A DNA stretch of 64,000 nt from contig NC_012997.1 of assembly GCF_000023025.1 (NCBI RefSeq), positions 1,472,764-1,536,763 on the forward strand. Direction: 5' to 3'. This document shows positions 1 to 7,307 of this stretch, piece after piece. Each line of letters opens with the position of its first letter. Position 1 is the stretch's first letter. Under the pieces are notes generated by a model that did no database searches, was not told the DNA's origin, and saw only the letters and a program-made list of their open reading frames with translations. The position numbers and the translations under genes were made by a program. Source of the stretch: Teredinibacter turnerae T7901 (GTDB lineage: Bacteria; Pseudomonadota; Gammaproteobacteria; Pseudomonadales; Cellvibrionaceae).

Positions 1-230
1 GTGTGCGTTCGGTCGGCGATCATCCCCATAATGGGGGCAAAGACAACACCACCTAAAATACCACACCAGAAAATGACCGTTTGAGCAGCACCGGCGCCCA
101 GTTTGTACACGTCGGTGTAAAAAAACACGATATAGGTTACTAGCGTTTGGAATACCAGGTTGGCGGCAAGGTCGCCAAGGCTGTAGCCCACTTTCTCCAT
201 TACGGATAATTTATCGGATTGTGTATTCAT
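1..230 (-). CDS. GPH-family (MelB-like) sugar/uronide:cation symporter, N-terminal fragment
   Basis: The reverse strand opens with ATG at 230 and stays open to the window edge, so about the first 76 residues are visible. The segment begins with a short polar stretch, then KVGYSLGDLAANLVFQ and a first membrane helix ending in VFFYTDVYKLG, then a glycine-rich second helix ending in a MGMIADRTH-like loop. This matches the N-terminus of glycoside-pentoside-hexuronide:cation symporters, which import sugars or uronides with Na+ or H+. The substrate cannot be read from the fragment. Given the pectin/arabinan genes at the other end of the window, a uronide or pentoside is plausible, but that is inference. 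Confidence 0.75.
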   Translation of the reverse strand, partial: MNTQSDKLSVMEKVGYSLGDLAANLVFQTLVTYIVFFYTDVYKLGAGAAQTVIFWCGILGGVVFAPIMGMIADRTH

Positions 231-555
231 TTTTAGTTATTCATATACGTGGAAGAACAACAAAATTTGAGGAAAGCATACTCAAATTTCACTCTGGTAG
301 GGCTCTATTCAGTCTAGGGCCTTCTGCTTCTTATGTGGTTCTCTGGCTCTTGTATGCTCTGTGGCAGCCTTAAAGAACGCTGGATAATGTACGCCCCCAA
401 TCAAAACGCACAGGTATCGGGTCGCCATTCTAGCAGAATGAAGGCGCGTACTTACATACATGTAGGCGCGTAATACCTTTCATTACTGTCGACGATCAAA
501 TTAAACCAAGCTTTTGTCCACTCTGAGAGGCTAACGTTCCGCGCGGATTTTTCTG
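231..555. other. Intergenic region upstream of the symporter
   Basis: No convincing gene is visible. It should hold the promoter of the leftward symporter gene. Around 432-473 a short direct repeat (aggcgcgta, twice) flanks a cttacatacatgt segment. I cannot assign it to a regulator. Confidence 0.4.
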
Positions 556-584
556 TTGCGATGGCAGATATTCCTATATACAAT
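556..584 (+). promoter_or_regulatory. Sigma70-type promoter of tRNA-Val
   Basis: TTGCGA (556-561), a 17-nt spacer and TACAAT (579-584) lie 27 bp upstream of the tRNA. The following cgcgccc is a GC-rich discriminator of the kind found in growth-rate and stringently controlled stable-RNA promoters. Confidence 0.6.
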
Positions 585-611
585 ACGCGCCCTCTCGTTG
601 CGGGATATAGT

Positions 612-688
<77 letters not shown>

Positions 689-734
689 CTATAAACCCGA
701 GAAAAATCAACGAGTTAAAAAGTTTTATTAGGGG

Positions 735-763
735 TTGACACCCCAGGGCCGCATCAGTAAGAT
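735..763 (+). promoter_or_regulatory. Sigma70-type promoter of tRNA-Asn
   Basis: TTGACA (735-740), a 17-nt spacer and TAAGAT (758-763) sit 32 bp upstream of tRNA-Asn and are followed by an acgcgct discriminator. tRNA-Asn therefore has its own strong promoter. This promoter also faces into the left end of the prophage. Confidence 0.7.
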
Positions 764-795
764 ACGCGCTCTTTCGGGCAAGAGCCCAAAGCCAT

Positions 796-871
796 TCCGC
801 CTTAGCTCAGTTGGTAGAGCAAATGACTGTTAATCATTGGGTCGCTGGTTCGAGCCCAGCAGGCGGAGCCA
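796..871 (+). tRNA. tRNA-Asn (anticodon GTT), prophage integration target
   Basis: A 76-nt cloverleaf: acceptor TCCGCCT (796-802) pairs with AGGCGGA (861-867), discriminator G868, encoded CCA at 869-871, anticodon GTT at 829-831 in loop ctgttaa. The 3' part from 825 onward is the left copy of the 50-bp direct repeat that bounds the prophage, so the integrated element leaves this tRNA intact. Confidence 0.97.
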
Positions 872-874
872 AAT
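825..874 (+). repeat. attL core (50-bp direct repeat, left copy)
   Basis: From gactgttaatc through gagccaaat it is identical to 12388-12437. Sequence diverges immediately outside (t824 versus g12387; a875 versus t12438). It spans the anticodon loop to the CCA end of tRNA-Asn, the usual target of tyrosine integrases. Confidence 0.95.
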
Positions 875-905
875 AAAAACTATTAAAATCAATAGTTTGC
901 AGAAA

Positions 906-936
906 AGAGGTCAACCTTCGGGTTGGCCTTTTTTCG
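906..936 (+). terminator. Rho-independent terminator carried by the prophage behind tRNA-Asn
   Basis: The stem aggtcaacc/ggttggcct with a ttcg loop is followed by a T run. It lies inside the element. It replaces the chromosomal tRNA-Asn terminator, which integration displaced to 12444-12472. Confidence 0.85.
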
Positions 937-973
937 TTTCAGTGCCCACATTTTGGCAGAGGGTGCGTAACTA

Positions 974-1585
974 TTATTTTGCTATTTCGAATTCGTCTAT
1001 TTTGGCATTGATGTCTGACACTATTTCCCGGACTAACGATATTTTATGAATGACAATTGCTTGGGCTTTTAAGTTGGCCCTAGCGATTTCGCAGACAGAC
1101 TCCCTAGCATTTGGCTCATCAGTTTTTATGTTCGATAGTTCATTTAGCGCCTGTGTTGCGTCTTTCCAGCTATCAAGTGCTTCTTTTGCGTTATCTAAAC
1201 AATATTGTTCAGCTTCCTCAATGTGTTTCATGTGTGATTTAAATTCTGGTTGAGTGACAGGACGGAGCGTGTTGTACCTAAACTCAGCTTTTGTTCGTTG
1301 AATTGTGAGTTTGTAGGCATTCGTTCTGGATATTTCGTAGTGCTGGGATTGCAAGTTTAGTAAGTCGCTGAGTATTTTGGTCGCATTCTCGATAGACTCG
1401 ATTGTCAGGTTGCGCTGATTCGAATTATCCCGCTGGATTTCTCTTTCACTTTTTTCGAGCTCTCTTTTCCTCAACTCGTTCGAAGTTTTAAACTGATTAC
1501 CGAGCGTGAACACCGCAGTTAACGCGGCTATAAAGGCGAGAATTTCTTCGAAATGATTTAAAAAACTGCAATATAAGTCTTCCAT
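974..1585 (-). CDS. Unknown membrane-anchored coiled-coil protein, prophage accessory gene
   Basis: The 203-aa product has one predicted membrane helix near residues 14-30 (ILAFIAALTAVFTLG). A long charged, probably coiled-coil region rich in E, K, R, N and Q follows. I do not recognise the family. It lies between attL and the integrase, 15 bp downstream of the integrase stop on the same strand, so it could be expressed in the lysogen. That position is typical of cargo genes that alter host surface or immunity. An exclusion or defence role is only a guess from location and the single-anchor architecture. Confidence 0.7.
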   Translation of the reverse strand: MEDLYCSFLNHFEEILAFIAALTAVFTLGNQFKTSNELRKRELEKSEREIQRDNSNQRNLTIESIENATKILSDLLNLQSQHYEISRTNAYKLTIQRTKAEFRYNTLRPVTQPEFKSHMKHIEEAEQYCLDNAKEALDSWKDATQALNELSNIKTDEPNARESVCEIARANLKAQAIVIHKISLVREIVSDINAKIDEFEIAK

Positions 1586-1600
1586 GTAAGTATTTTCCTG

Positions 1601-2578
1601 TCAATATATTGGCGTATTTCTCAAGGGGTTCAGCTGAACAGCCTCGTTTAAGTGCTCCGGCGCCAAATGCGCATAGCGCATTGTCATCTTAATATCAGCA
1701 TGGCCTAGTATCTTTTGCAGAGTCAAAATATTTCCACCGTTCATAACGAAATGGCTGGCGAAAGTGTGCCGCAATACGTGCGAAAGTTGGCCGGGTGGTA
1801 GCTCTAAATCCAGCTTGCCTACTGTTCGTTTAAATGCGCTGTAACCGTCAACCAGCGGTGCGCTATTTAAAATTAGCGCGGCCAGTTCTGGCGCAATCGG
1901 AACCGCGCGAACCTTCCCGCTTTTGGTTTTGGAAAAAGTCACCTTGTTATTTTTCACCTGGGAAGGTTTAAGGGTGGCCGCTTCACTCCAGCGCGCGCCA
2001 GTGGCCAAACACACGCGCGCAATTATTCCCGCGTGACTTCCTCGGCAGTTATCCAATGCCGTAAGTAATTCGTCTATTTGGCTGCGCTCTAGATAGGTGA
2101 GTTCAGTTTCGTCCGTTTTGAGTCGTCGTATCTCGGCGAACGGGTTAGGTTGATGCCAATCCCCGAGGCGGGACAATTCATTAAATAATGCTTTCAAGTA
2201 AGCCAAATCGTGATTGGCTGTATTCGCGGAAACATCTTTAAGGCGGGTGCTTCGGAAGCTTGCGAAATTTTTTGGTGTGATGGTGTTGGCTACCGGATCA
2301 CCCATTTGTAACGCTAGATTTTCTAAATAGGTTTTTCTTTCGTTCCCTCTCTTTAAGCTTTGGCCGTGCAACTTCCACCATGCATTAATTAGCTGACTTA
2401 ATCGTCGATTATCTTTCGGTGCTTCCTTCCAAGGTTTTGCGTTCGCATGTTCGGCGATTATGTAACGCTGATATGCTGCTGCCTCGTTCTGCGTTTTAAA
2501 GGTCTTCCTGTGGCGGGGGCCGTCTCTACCGGCTGGCCTAACGTCGACAAAGTAGCCGCCATCGACTTTTTTAATCAT
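1601..2578 (-). CDS. int: Tyrosine-family site-specific integrase
   Basis: The 325-aa product catalyses integration and excision at tRNA-Asn. The N-terminal ~60 residues form an arm-binding-like region (YFVDVRPAGRDGPRHRKTF), followed by a SAM-like core-binding domain. The C-terminal catalytic domain shows the family tetrad: an Arg in ATGARWSEAATL near residue 194, H267 and R270 in HVLRHTFASH, H293 in ILGHADIKM, and nucleophile Y302 in MRYAHL. Length and motifs are those of an intact P2/P4-type phage integrase. The gene points toward attL with its end about 730 bp from it. Confidence 0.95.
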   Translation of the reverse strand: MIKKVDGGYFVDVRPAGRDGPRHRKTFKTQNEAAAYQRYIIAEHANAKPWKEAPKDNRRLSQLINAWWKLHGQSLKRGNERKTYLENLALQMGDPVANTITPKNFASFRSTRLKDVSANTANHDLAYLKALFNELSRLGDWHQPNPFAEIRRLKTDETELTYLERSQIDELLTALDNCRGSHAGIIARVCLATGARWSEAATLKPSQVKNNKVTFSKTKSGKVRAVPIAPELAALILNSAPLVDGYSAFKRTVGKLDLELPPGQLSHVLRHTFASHFVMNGGNILTLQKILGHADIKMTMRYAHLAPEHLNEAVQLNPLRNTPIY

Positions 2579-2700
2579 GTTCTAGCCATCTTTTTGCCAT
2601 GTTTGGCGTGTCTAACAAAATAAAAAGGGGAAAGAAGTGAAAAGGCATGCTCAAGCACTCGCTATATTCATGAACCTACCTGACAACAAAAAGAAGGAAG

Positions 2701-3072
2701 CTATTCGCTATCTTCGCGCTTTGCGAGATACCTCAGATACTTCAAAGCCTCGTCACCGTGGCCAGCCTCGCAAACCTGACGAAATAGATCGTTGAATTCG
2801 TCAGTTTCTGTGGTTGGGTCATTCTCTGTGATGTTTTGCTTGTCGATTAATTCAAGTTCCTTCTCATCTGCATCCGGTGAGGTAATGAAGAGTGAGTACT
2901 TTTTAAACCTCTCAACTTGGGTGATCTTCTGGAGCTGGGCCACAGTTGGCGCTCTGTCACCGCGCACATAGTACTTAGCTGCGGAGTACGAAATACCGGC
3001 TAACTCACTGAATTCCTTAAGTTTTAAGCCTTCTCTATCGCAAATTCGCTGGATTTTCTCGCCAATTTTCAT
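2701..3072 (-). CDS. Phage repressor, XRE-type HTH protein
   Basis: The 123-aa product starts with a helix-turn-helix domain (residues ~3-50: EKIQRICDREGLKLKEFSEL then GISYSAAKYYVRGDRAPT). A short acidic C-terminal region follows. There is no LexA/CI-type Ser-Lys autoprotease domain, so induction cannot occur by classical RecA-stimulated self-cleavage unless another factor acts. It is transcribed divergently from the replication genes across a 104-bp region containing two palindromes (3090-3105, 3120-3137). This fits the lysogeny repressor of the element. Confidence 0.85.
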   Translation of the reverse strand: MKIGEKIQRICDREGLKLKEFSELAGISYSAAKYYVRGDRAPTVAQLQKITQVERFKKYSLFITSPDADEKELELIDKQNITENDPTTETDEFNDLFRQVCEAGHGDEALKYLRYLAKREDSE

Positions 3073-3082
3073 AATTAACAGC

Positions 3083-3137
3083 TTGACAGGGCCACACTTG
3101 TGGCCAAATAATTAGGGGCGGGCCACAATTGTGGCCC
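3083..3137 (+). promoter_or_regulatory. Early rightward promoter with two palindromic repressor operators
   Basis: TTGACA (3083-3088), an 18-nt spacer and AATAAT (3107-3112) form a good rightward promoter. The spacer is almost filled by the inverted repeat GGCCACACTTGTGGCC (3090-3105). A second, near-perfect palindrome GGGCCACAATTGTGGCCC (3120-3137) lies just downstream of the predicted start. The centres are 31 bp apart, three helical turns. This is the expected layout of a repression switch between the divergent repressor and cox-like genes. Confidence 0.8.
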
Positions 3138-3176
3138 ATATAGGGCTATATCGATCAACCAGAAAGGTTAACCCCA

Positions 3177-3380
3177 ATGAGCGAACCAGTAAATATCGCC
3201 TTAACAGTTCCGTATATGACGCCACAACAATATTCAGCTCTTACAGGTGAGTCTGTGAGCGCTATCAAGCGCAAAGTCGCTAGGGGTGTGTATCCAGTTC
3301 TACCCCGCGAGGATGAACAAGAGCGCTTGCTGATTAACGTCGCGCTCCTAATGCGCCGCGCCCTGGAAGCAAAATTTTAG
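3177..3380 (+). CDS. Cox/excisionase-like small DNA-binding protein
   Basis: The 67-aa product has a predicted winged-helix or MerR-like HTH (MTPQQYSALTGESVSAIKRK, then VARGVYPVLPRED). It resembles P2 Cox and other small excisionase/antirepressor proteins that both repress lysogeny promoters and direct excision. It is the first gene right of the repressor-operator region, the usual Cro/Cox position. Family assignment is by pattern only. Confidence 0.65.
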   Translation: MSEPVNIALTVPYMTPQQYSALTGESVSAIKRKVARGVYPVLPREDEQERLLINVALLMRRALEAKF

Positions 3381-3426
3381 GTCTCTGAAACTGAATCGAA
3401 TCTGAATTACGCGGGGGAATATTCAC

Positions 3427-3684
3427 GTGAGTACTGACGTGTTATTTGCATTCGAAGGCGCGCTTATAGAAATGCAGTGCGGCCAATGTAGCGCAACGCA
3501 GCAACTAAAAGTGCGTGAAATTAAACCAATGCTCACGCGCTGCCACTCGTGTAAATCCCTCCTGATGGTTGAGCCTGCAGTGCGGGCCAAGCCAAACAAA
3601 ATCCAAATTGAATTATTCGTCACTGCTGTGCAATCAGCTGTGCCGGTTTCTGCAACTGAAAAAACAAGCTTGAGGGCAGTGTAA
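3427..3684 (+). CDS. Small zinc-ribbon protein (Com-like), phage early gene
   Basis: The 85-aa product has two CxxC pairs (CGQC near residue 18 and CHSC near residue 39) spaced like a zinc ribbon, followed by a basic and then polar tail. Small zinc-finger proteins of this kind act as phage transcriptional or translational regulators (Mu Com; PM2 also has a small zinc-finger late activator). The actual role here is not known. The GTG start follows a gggggaat element. The stop overlaps the next ATG. Confidence 0.65.
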   Translation: MSTDVLFAFEGALIEMQCGQCSATQQLKVREIKPMLTRCHSCKSLLMVEPAVRAKPNKIQIELFVTAVQSAVPVSATEKTSLRAV

Positions 3685-3881
3685 TGGCGCGGCTGATGAT
3701 CTATGTGAATAGCGATCTGATTTACAAGGTTCAAAAATTTCGTGAGTGCTCTGCGCGCAGGAATGTGTGCGAGTCTGGGCGAGAGCTGAAGCGAGCGCTA
3801 GAAGACGAAGATAGGGCAGCTTTTGAGCTTGCAGACCTTGTATCTCGTTTGTTAACGGCGTGTGAGGAAGGCGTGTCGTGA
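3684..3881 (+). CDS. Unknown 65-aa phage protein
   Basis: It starts on the A of the preceding stop (taATG at 3684), a sign of translational coupling. The product is short, charged and mostly alpha-helical (ARLMIYVNSDLIYKVQKF, then a Glu/Arg-rich helix). I recognise no family. Position between a regulator and the replication initiator suggests an early accessory function. Confidence 0.6.
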   Translation: MARLMIYVNSDLIYKVQKFRECSARRNVCESGRELKRALEDEDRAAFELADLVSRLLTACEEGVS

Positions 3882-3899
3882 TAAATCGGGGCTAGCCGC

Positions 3900-5525
3900 A
3901 TGAGCTTTGAAGCTTTAGAAAAAATCGGAACTCCAGAGTGCCGCGCTTTTGCGGCACGCATCTTTGCCAGTCATTCAGGCGTTGATCAATTCTTAAAAAC
4001 CTCTTATATCCGGTGGGCGCGTGATCGCGGCCACGCCTACGCTAACACTCGGCTTAGAAAAATAGATCAAGCTTTAAAGGCTGGTGGCGAGTTTTCTACT
4101 TCAATGGATGATCAAGCTATTTGTGACCTTGCCAGTGTGCGCGCAATTCAGTGTAAGGGGCTTTACTCACATTACGCAGCAAAAGAGGATTTATTGAACA
4201 CGGGGTGGCGGTTGTTTGAGTTTTGCGAGGCGGTAGGTGTGGAGTTTCCTGTCGGCAATACTGAGAACGACAGGGGTTGTTACAAGGTGCTTTGCCCTAA
4301 AGTGTTGAGGGCTGCGAATAGAGTGTCAGATCATCGTTGGTGGCGGCGTCAGTTGCGTGTGATCTACGGCCGCAACACGGAATCGGTTTTGCGCTCACTC
4401 GGATATGTTCGTAAAGGAAAATCGGCCTACGTTTCCAATTGGGCTTTTGCCCGATGGAAGGCTGCGCAGGCTCGAAATAAAAAAACTATGTCGGGTATGG
4501 AAGCGGTAAACGAAGAGGGCGACATTGTATTAATGGAAAACTGCATAGAGAAAAGCGTCGCCAACCCTGAAAACCGCCGCAATGAATTAATGGTTCGTAT
4601 GCGTGGCTATGAAGAAATAGCCGAAGGCATGGCATACATGGGGCTCTTTTTTACACTCACTTGTCCTTCCAAATATCACGCGCAATTAGAGTGCGGTGGT
4701 ATCAATCCAAAATTTAATGGCGCTACGCCAGTCGAAGCTATGACGTATTTAAACGGTGTTTGGGCGCGTATTCGTGCTGCCTGGGCACGTAACGACATCA
4801 AGCTTTTTGGTTTTAGAGTTGCAGAGCCCCACCATGACGGTACCCCCCATTTTCATTTGCTTCTCTTCTGTGATCCAGCTGTTTGCGATACAGCTTGTAA
4901 ATTATTTAGCGAACATGCCCTGGCCGAAGATGGGGACGAACTGGGTGCTGATGAAAGCCGATGGGACGTTAAAAAAATTGATCCTGCACAGGGAACAGCG
5001 GCGGGGTACATCGCGAAATATGTCTCTAAAAATCTGGACGGCTTTCAAGTGGGAGTTGATGAAGAGGGGGAATGTCTCGCTGATGAGGGCGCGATGCGTG
5101 CGCGTGCGTGGGCTTCCCTTTGGGGGATTCGCCAGTTTCAGCAGATAGGTAGCGTTAGCGTCACTGTGTGGCGAGAACTGCGACGAAGACGTGATCCTTT
5201 GACTGAGGGTGATCCGCAAGAAATCGAAGCTTTGAGGTCTGCGGCGGATCGTGGTGACTGGCGAGAATTTGTTGAACTCATGGGGGGCGCGACTGTGAGT
5301 CGTAAGGATCAGCTGTTGCGTCCCTTTTATCACGAAGATGACAACCAGCCAACACATTACGGCGAAGCGCTACGCCGTTTAATAGGTGTTTGGTTGCAGC
5401 CTGTCGCCCGGGCGCTGGGGCGGCGTTTGTTGGTGACTCGTGATCATGTTTGGAAAATCCGGCAACGCGACAGCGTGGCCGGTAAGGTGGCGGCGCAGCC
5501 GCCGCCCTTGGACTTGTGTCAATAA
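3900..5525 (+). CDS. HUH-endonuclease replication initiator (phage GPA / PM2 P12-like)
   Basis: The 541-aa product is a superfamily I rolling-circle replication initiator. Motif 1 is FFTLTCPS near residue 250. Motif 2, the metal-binding HUH, is PHHDGTPHFHLLLF near residue 312, with two His separated by a hydrophobic residue. Motif 3 is GYIAKYVSKN near residue 370 with two candidate catalytic tyrosines (Y-x3-Y), the arrangement of phiX174 A, P2 A and PM2 P12. It should nick the origin on circular phage DNA and start rolling-circle synthesis. Length is within the family range. The origin itself was not located; in relatives it often lies within or near this gene. Confidence 0.9.
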   Translation: MSFEALEKIGTPECRAFAARIFASHSGVDQFLKTSYIRWARDRGHAYANTRLRKIDQALKAGGEFSTSMDDQAICDLASVRAIQCKGLYSHYAAKEDLLNTGWRLFEFCEAVGVEFPVGNTENDRGCYKVLCPKVLRAANRVSDHRWWRRQLRVIYGRNTESVLRSLGYVRKGKSAYVSNWAFARWKAAQARNKKTMSGMEAVNEEGDIVLMENCIEKSVANPENRRNELMVRMRGYEEIAEGMAYMGLFFTLTCPSKYHAQLECGGINPKFNGATPVEAMTYLNGVWARIRAAWARNDIKLFGFRVAEPHHDGTPHFHLLLFCDPAVCDTACKLFSEHALAEDGDELGADESRWDVKKIDPAQGTAAGYIAKYVSKNLDGFQVGVDEEGECLADEGAMRARAWASLWGIRQFQQIGSVSVTVWRELRRRRDPLTEGDPQEIEALRSAADRGDWREFVELMGGATVSRKDQLLRPFYHEDDNQPTHYGEALRRLIGVWLQPVARALGRRLLVTRDHVWKIRQRDSVAGKVAAQPPPLDLCQ

Positions 5526-5543
5526 CTGTACGGGGTGCGTTTG

Positions 5544-5693
5544 GTGGGAGAAATTCTGAAGTATTCAAAAATCTGGTTTTATACAAATTTAATTTTTCGT
5601 GGTGCTGGGGCGCTGTCGTTGCTAGCGATGGCTGCGGCGATTGCCTTCGGCGATGGGGGTACATTTTCAATTAGCTGGGAGCCAATCCAATGA
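5544..5693 (+). CDS. 49-aa membrane protein
   Basis: Starting at GTG 5544, this short frame encodes a product with a central hydrophobic helix (GALSLLAMAAAIAFG) and a short polar tail ending WEPIQ. Its stop overlaps the next start (ATGA at 5690-5693). That coupling and the conserved architecture of neighbouring genes support it as real. It is probably a virion membrane or assembly protein; no family is recognised. Confidence 0.6.
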   Translation: MGEILKYSKIWFYTNLIFRGAGALSLLAMAAAIAFGDGGTFSISWEPIQ

Positions 5694-6103
5694 GTGAGAA
5701 AACAGTAGGGCATATTCAATGTGCGGCCGGTAACCGCGCTGAAGTCCGTCAGGCGGTACGCCGTGGAAACCATTTCTATACGGTGTGCGATTGTTGCGGC
5801 ACTAATCAGGGGACAGGTAAAGCGCGTCAGCAATGGATTTGGGACAACGCTGAGTTTATAGCCGGTGCAACGGTCAAGAAACCGATAAACGTTACCGATG
5901 AGAAACCGGTGGTGAGTGAATCAACTGTGGAGAGTGAACCGGTGCAGATCGAAGCGGGAACCGGTGATTTTGATCCAGCTGAACCGGTAGAAACCGAAAG
6001 CGCACCAGCAGCTAAACCGGGTGAAACCGGCATGGGCGGTAAATTGGTGGGTGTCGGCCTATTGTTGGCGTCTGGCCTGGGGGCGTGGTTATGGAATCGG
6101 TAA
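5690..6103 (+). CDS. Putative virion membrane protein with N-terminal Cys cluster
   Basis: The 137-aa product has an N-terminal zinc-ribbon-like part (Cys near residue 11 and CDCCG near 33-37). A low-complexity acidic linker rich in E, P, V and T follows (residues ~64-112). A C-terminal glycine-rich membrane helix ends in WLWNR. It starts inside the stop of the previous gene and overlaps the next one. A tail-anchored structural protein is likely by architecture. The linker-coding DNA carries four AACCGGT heptamers (5904, 5937, 5959, 5982) whose spacings are not all codon multiples. Confidence 0.65.
   Translation: MSEKTVGHIQCAAGNRAEVRQAVRRGNHFYTVCDCCGTNQGTGKARQQWIWDNAEFIAGATVKKPINVTDEKPVVSESTVESEPVQIEAGTGDFDPAEPVETESAPAAKPGETGMGGKLVGVGLLLASGLGAWLWNR
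5904..5988 (+). repeat. Cluster of four AACCGGT heptamers inside a coding region
   Basis: AACCGGT occurs at 5904-5910, 5937-5943, 5959-5965 and 5982-5988, with related GAAACCGG nearby. Two spacings (22 and 23 bp) are not multiples of three, so the cluster is not simply a repeated peptide. The same core recurs three times in non-coding DNA at 7168-7205. Confidence 0.55.
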
Positions 6104-6522
6104 TCGACGATTTGGCGGATAAGTGGGAAGCGGTCGATAGTGAGCCGGGGCCGAAAAAGCAGCCTGAACCCGAACCGGAAAAGGGGCCGGGTGAGGGCGC
6201 TAAGAATGCGGCCGGGCTGTTAATGGCTGCAATCGAAGGCGGCTGGCGCATGGTCGATGATCGCATTCAGTATGAGGATCAAGCCAAAAGAGAAGGTGCT
6301 GAGAAAATGGCGGCCGTTCTGGAGAAGTACGGCTTAGGTTCGGCCGTTGGTAAAGTCCCTTATGCTGAAGAAATCGCGGCCGGTTGGTTCCTGGGTGCCT
6401 TGTTTAAACAAACATGGTTAACGATTAAAGCCCTGTGGGCTGAAGACAGGAAAAAGCAAAAGGCGAAAGAGCAGGCGCAGACCGGTGACAGTGATGAGGG
6501 GCTAACCGATGGCGAGGCATGA
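6091..6522 (+). CDS. Unknown phage protein, acidic/proline-rich N-terminus
   Basis: Choosing ATG 6091 (an in-frame GTG lies at 6085), the product is 143 aa. It has a charged P/E/K-rich linker (residues ~18-38), an amphipathic or weakly hydrophobic central part (GLLMAAIEGGWRM; AGWFLGALFKQTWLTIKALW) and a K/Q-rich C-terminus. It overlaps both neighbours, including the packaging ATPase start at 6509. It is likely a membrane-associated packaging or structural protein; no family is recognised. Confidence 0.6.
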   Translation: MESVIDDLADKWEAVDSEPGPKKQPEPEPEKGPGEGAKNAAGLLMAAIEGGWRMVDDRIQYEDQAKREGAEKMAAVLEKYGLGSAVGKVPYAEEIAAGWFLGALFKQTWLTIKALWAEDRKKQKAKEQAQTGDSDEGLTDGEA

Positions 6523-7159
6523 GAACACGCGCCTTAAGAATCTACATACACTTTATCTAGCCCGCTCCGGTCACGGTAAAAGCCAAGCGCTTAAGCGCCG
6601 CTCTGGAATCGCTGCGGCCGGTCAGCGCGTGGTTTTATGGGATACGAACAAAGACCATGATGCGCATCGATTCGATAAGCCGGCGCTTTTTTTTCGCGCG
6701 CTCTCACGTGCGCATCAATCGGGCAAGGGCTTTAGGATTGCTTATACCGGTGAGGGCGGGAATATTGATCTATTTGAGGATGTGTGCGCAGCTGTGTGGA
6801 ATATTCTGGACGGTCGTACGCTGACTCACTTTATCGCCGAAGAGTACGGCGCGGCCTGTGAAGGCCCTGGACCTATTCAGCTAAAACGGCACCCGTTCCA
6901 CAAGCGGTTATGGCAAGAGGGTCGTAAATACGGCCTGGTGTGGCATGCGACAAGCCAGCGTCCTCAGTCGATTAGTAAAGATAGTATCGAAAATGCGGGG
7001 CGGATCTGGGCCGGTGGTATGGGAATGAATGCCGCTAAGCGCATTGGACAGGAAATTGATGTGGATTTCGGCCAGCTAAGGGATATTACTCCGGGCGATT
7101 TTTTTCGTTGGGAGCCCGCGAAGCAGGCCGAAAAAATCCATGTTTTTACACCAAAGTAA
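6509..7159 (+). CDS. Genome-packaging ATPase (PM2 P9-like, FtsK-HerA superfamily)
   Basis: The 216-aa P-loop ATPase should pump phage DNA into the capsid at a membrane vertex. A Walker A variant lies at residues ~18-25 (ARSGHGKSQ). A Walker B-like segment HFIAEEYG lies near residue 115. The sensor motif WHATSQRPQSI near 150 is characteristic of FtsK-HerA family packaging ATPases of tailless membrane-containing phages (PRD1 P9, PM2 P9). The small size fits P9 proteins. Its place just upstream of the capsid gene is the conserved core of corticovirus-like elements. A Zot-type ATPase was considered, but the capsid gene argues against it. Confidence 0.88.
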   Translation: MARHENTRLKNLHTLYLARSGHGKSQALKRRSGIAAAGQRVVLWDTNKDHDAHRFDKPALFFRALSRAHQSGKGFRIAYTGEGGNIDLFEDVCAAVWNILDGRTLTHFIAEEYGAACEGPGPIQLKRHPFHKRLWQEGRKYGLVWHATSQRPQSISKDSIENAGRIWAGGMGMNAAKRIGQEIDVDFGQLRDITPGDFFRWEPAKQAEKIHVFTPK

Positions 7160-7167
7160 AAATATTT

Positions 7168-7205
7168 TAACCGGTAGACCGAAAAACTAACCGGTGTTAA
7201 CCGGT
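7168..7205 (+). promoter_or_regulatory. Three TAACCGGT repeats upstream of the capsid operon
   Basis: TAACCGGT is at 7168-7175, 7188-7195 and 7198-7205, start-to-start 20 and 10 bp, so all copies lie on one helical face. They sit in the non-coding gap between the ATPase and structural genes, just upstream of a possible -35 TTGACA (7214-7219) with a weak gctaaa -10. This is the expected look of activator or repressor sites for the late operon. The cognate protein is unknown. Confidence 0.6.
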
Positions 7206-7240
7206 GGGCCTAGTTGACAGGCAAACCGAAGTACCCGCTA

Positions 7241-7290
7241 AAAAGTACCCACTGAACCGCGTAGGGCGGTTTGCTGGGTACTTTTTTTTT
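7241..7290 (+). terminator. Strong intrinsic terminator between ATPase and capsid operons
   Basis: aaaagtaccca (7241-7251) pairs with tgggtactttt, with an inner gaaccgc/ggcggtt stem, followed by a run of T. It separates the replication/packaging transcript from the capsid transcript. Confidence 0.85.
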
Positions 7291-7307
7291 GAGTGAGGGT
7301 TGGGTCT

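Noticed and set aside
5278-5670. Leftward open frame over the end of the replication gene
   Set aside because: It overlaps a well-supported gene, is rich in Pro/Arg from GC-biased codons on the opposite strand, and has no start signals.
6509-7159. The packaging ATPase as a Zot protein of a filamentous phage
   Set aside because: Size and P-loop would allow it, but the next operon encodes a P2-like capsid protein and there is no inovirus coat or adsorption gene. There is also no C-terminal membrane anchor.
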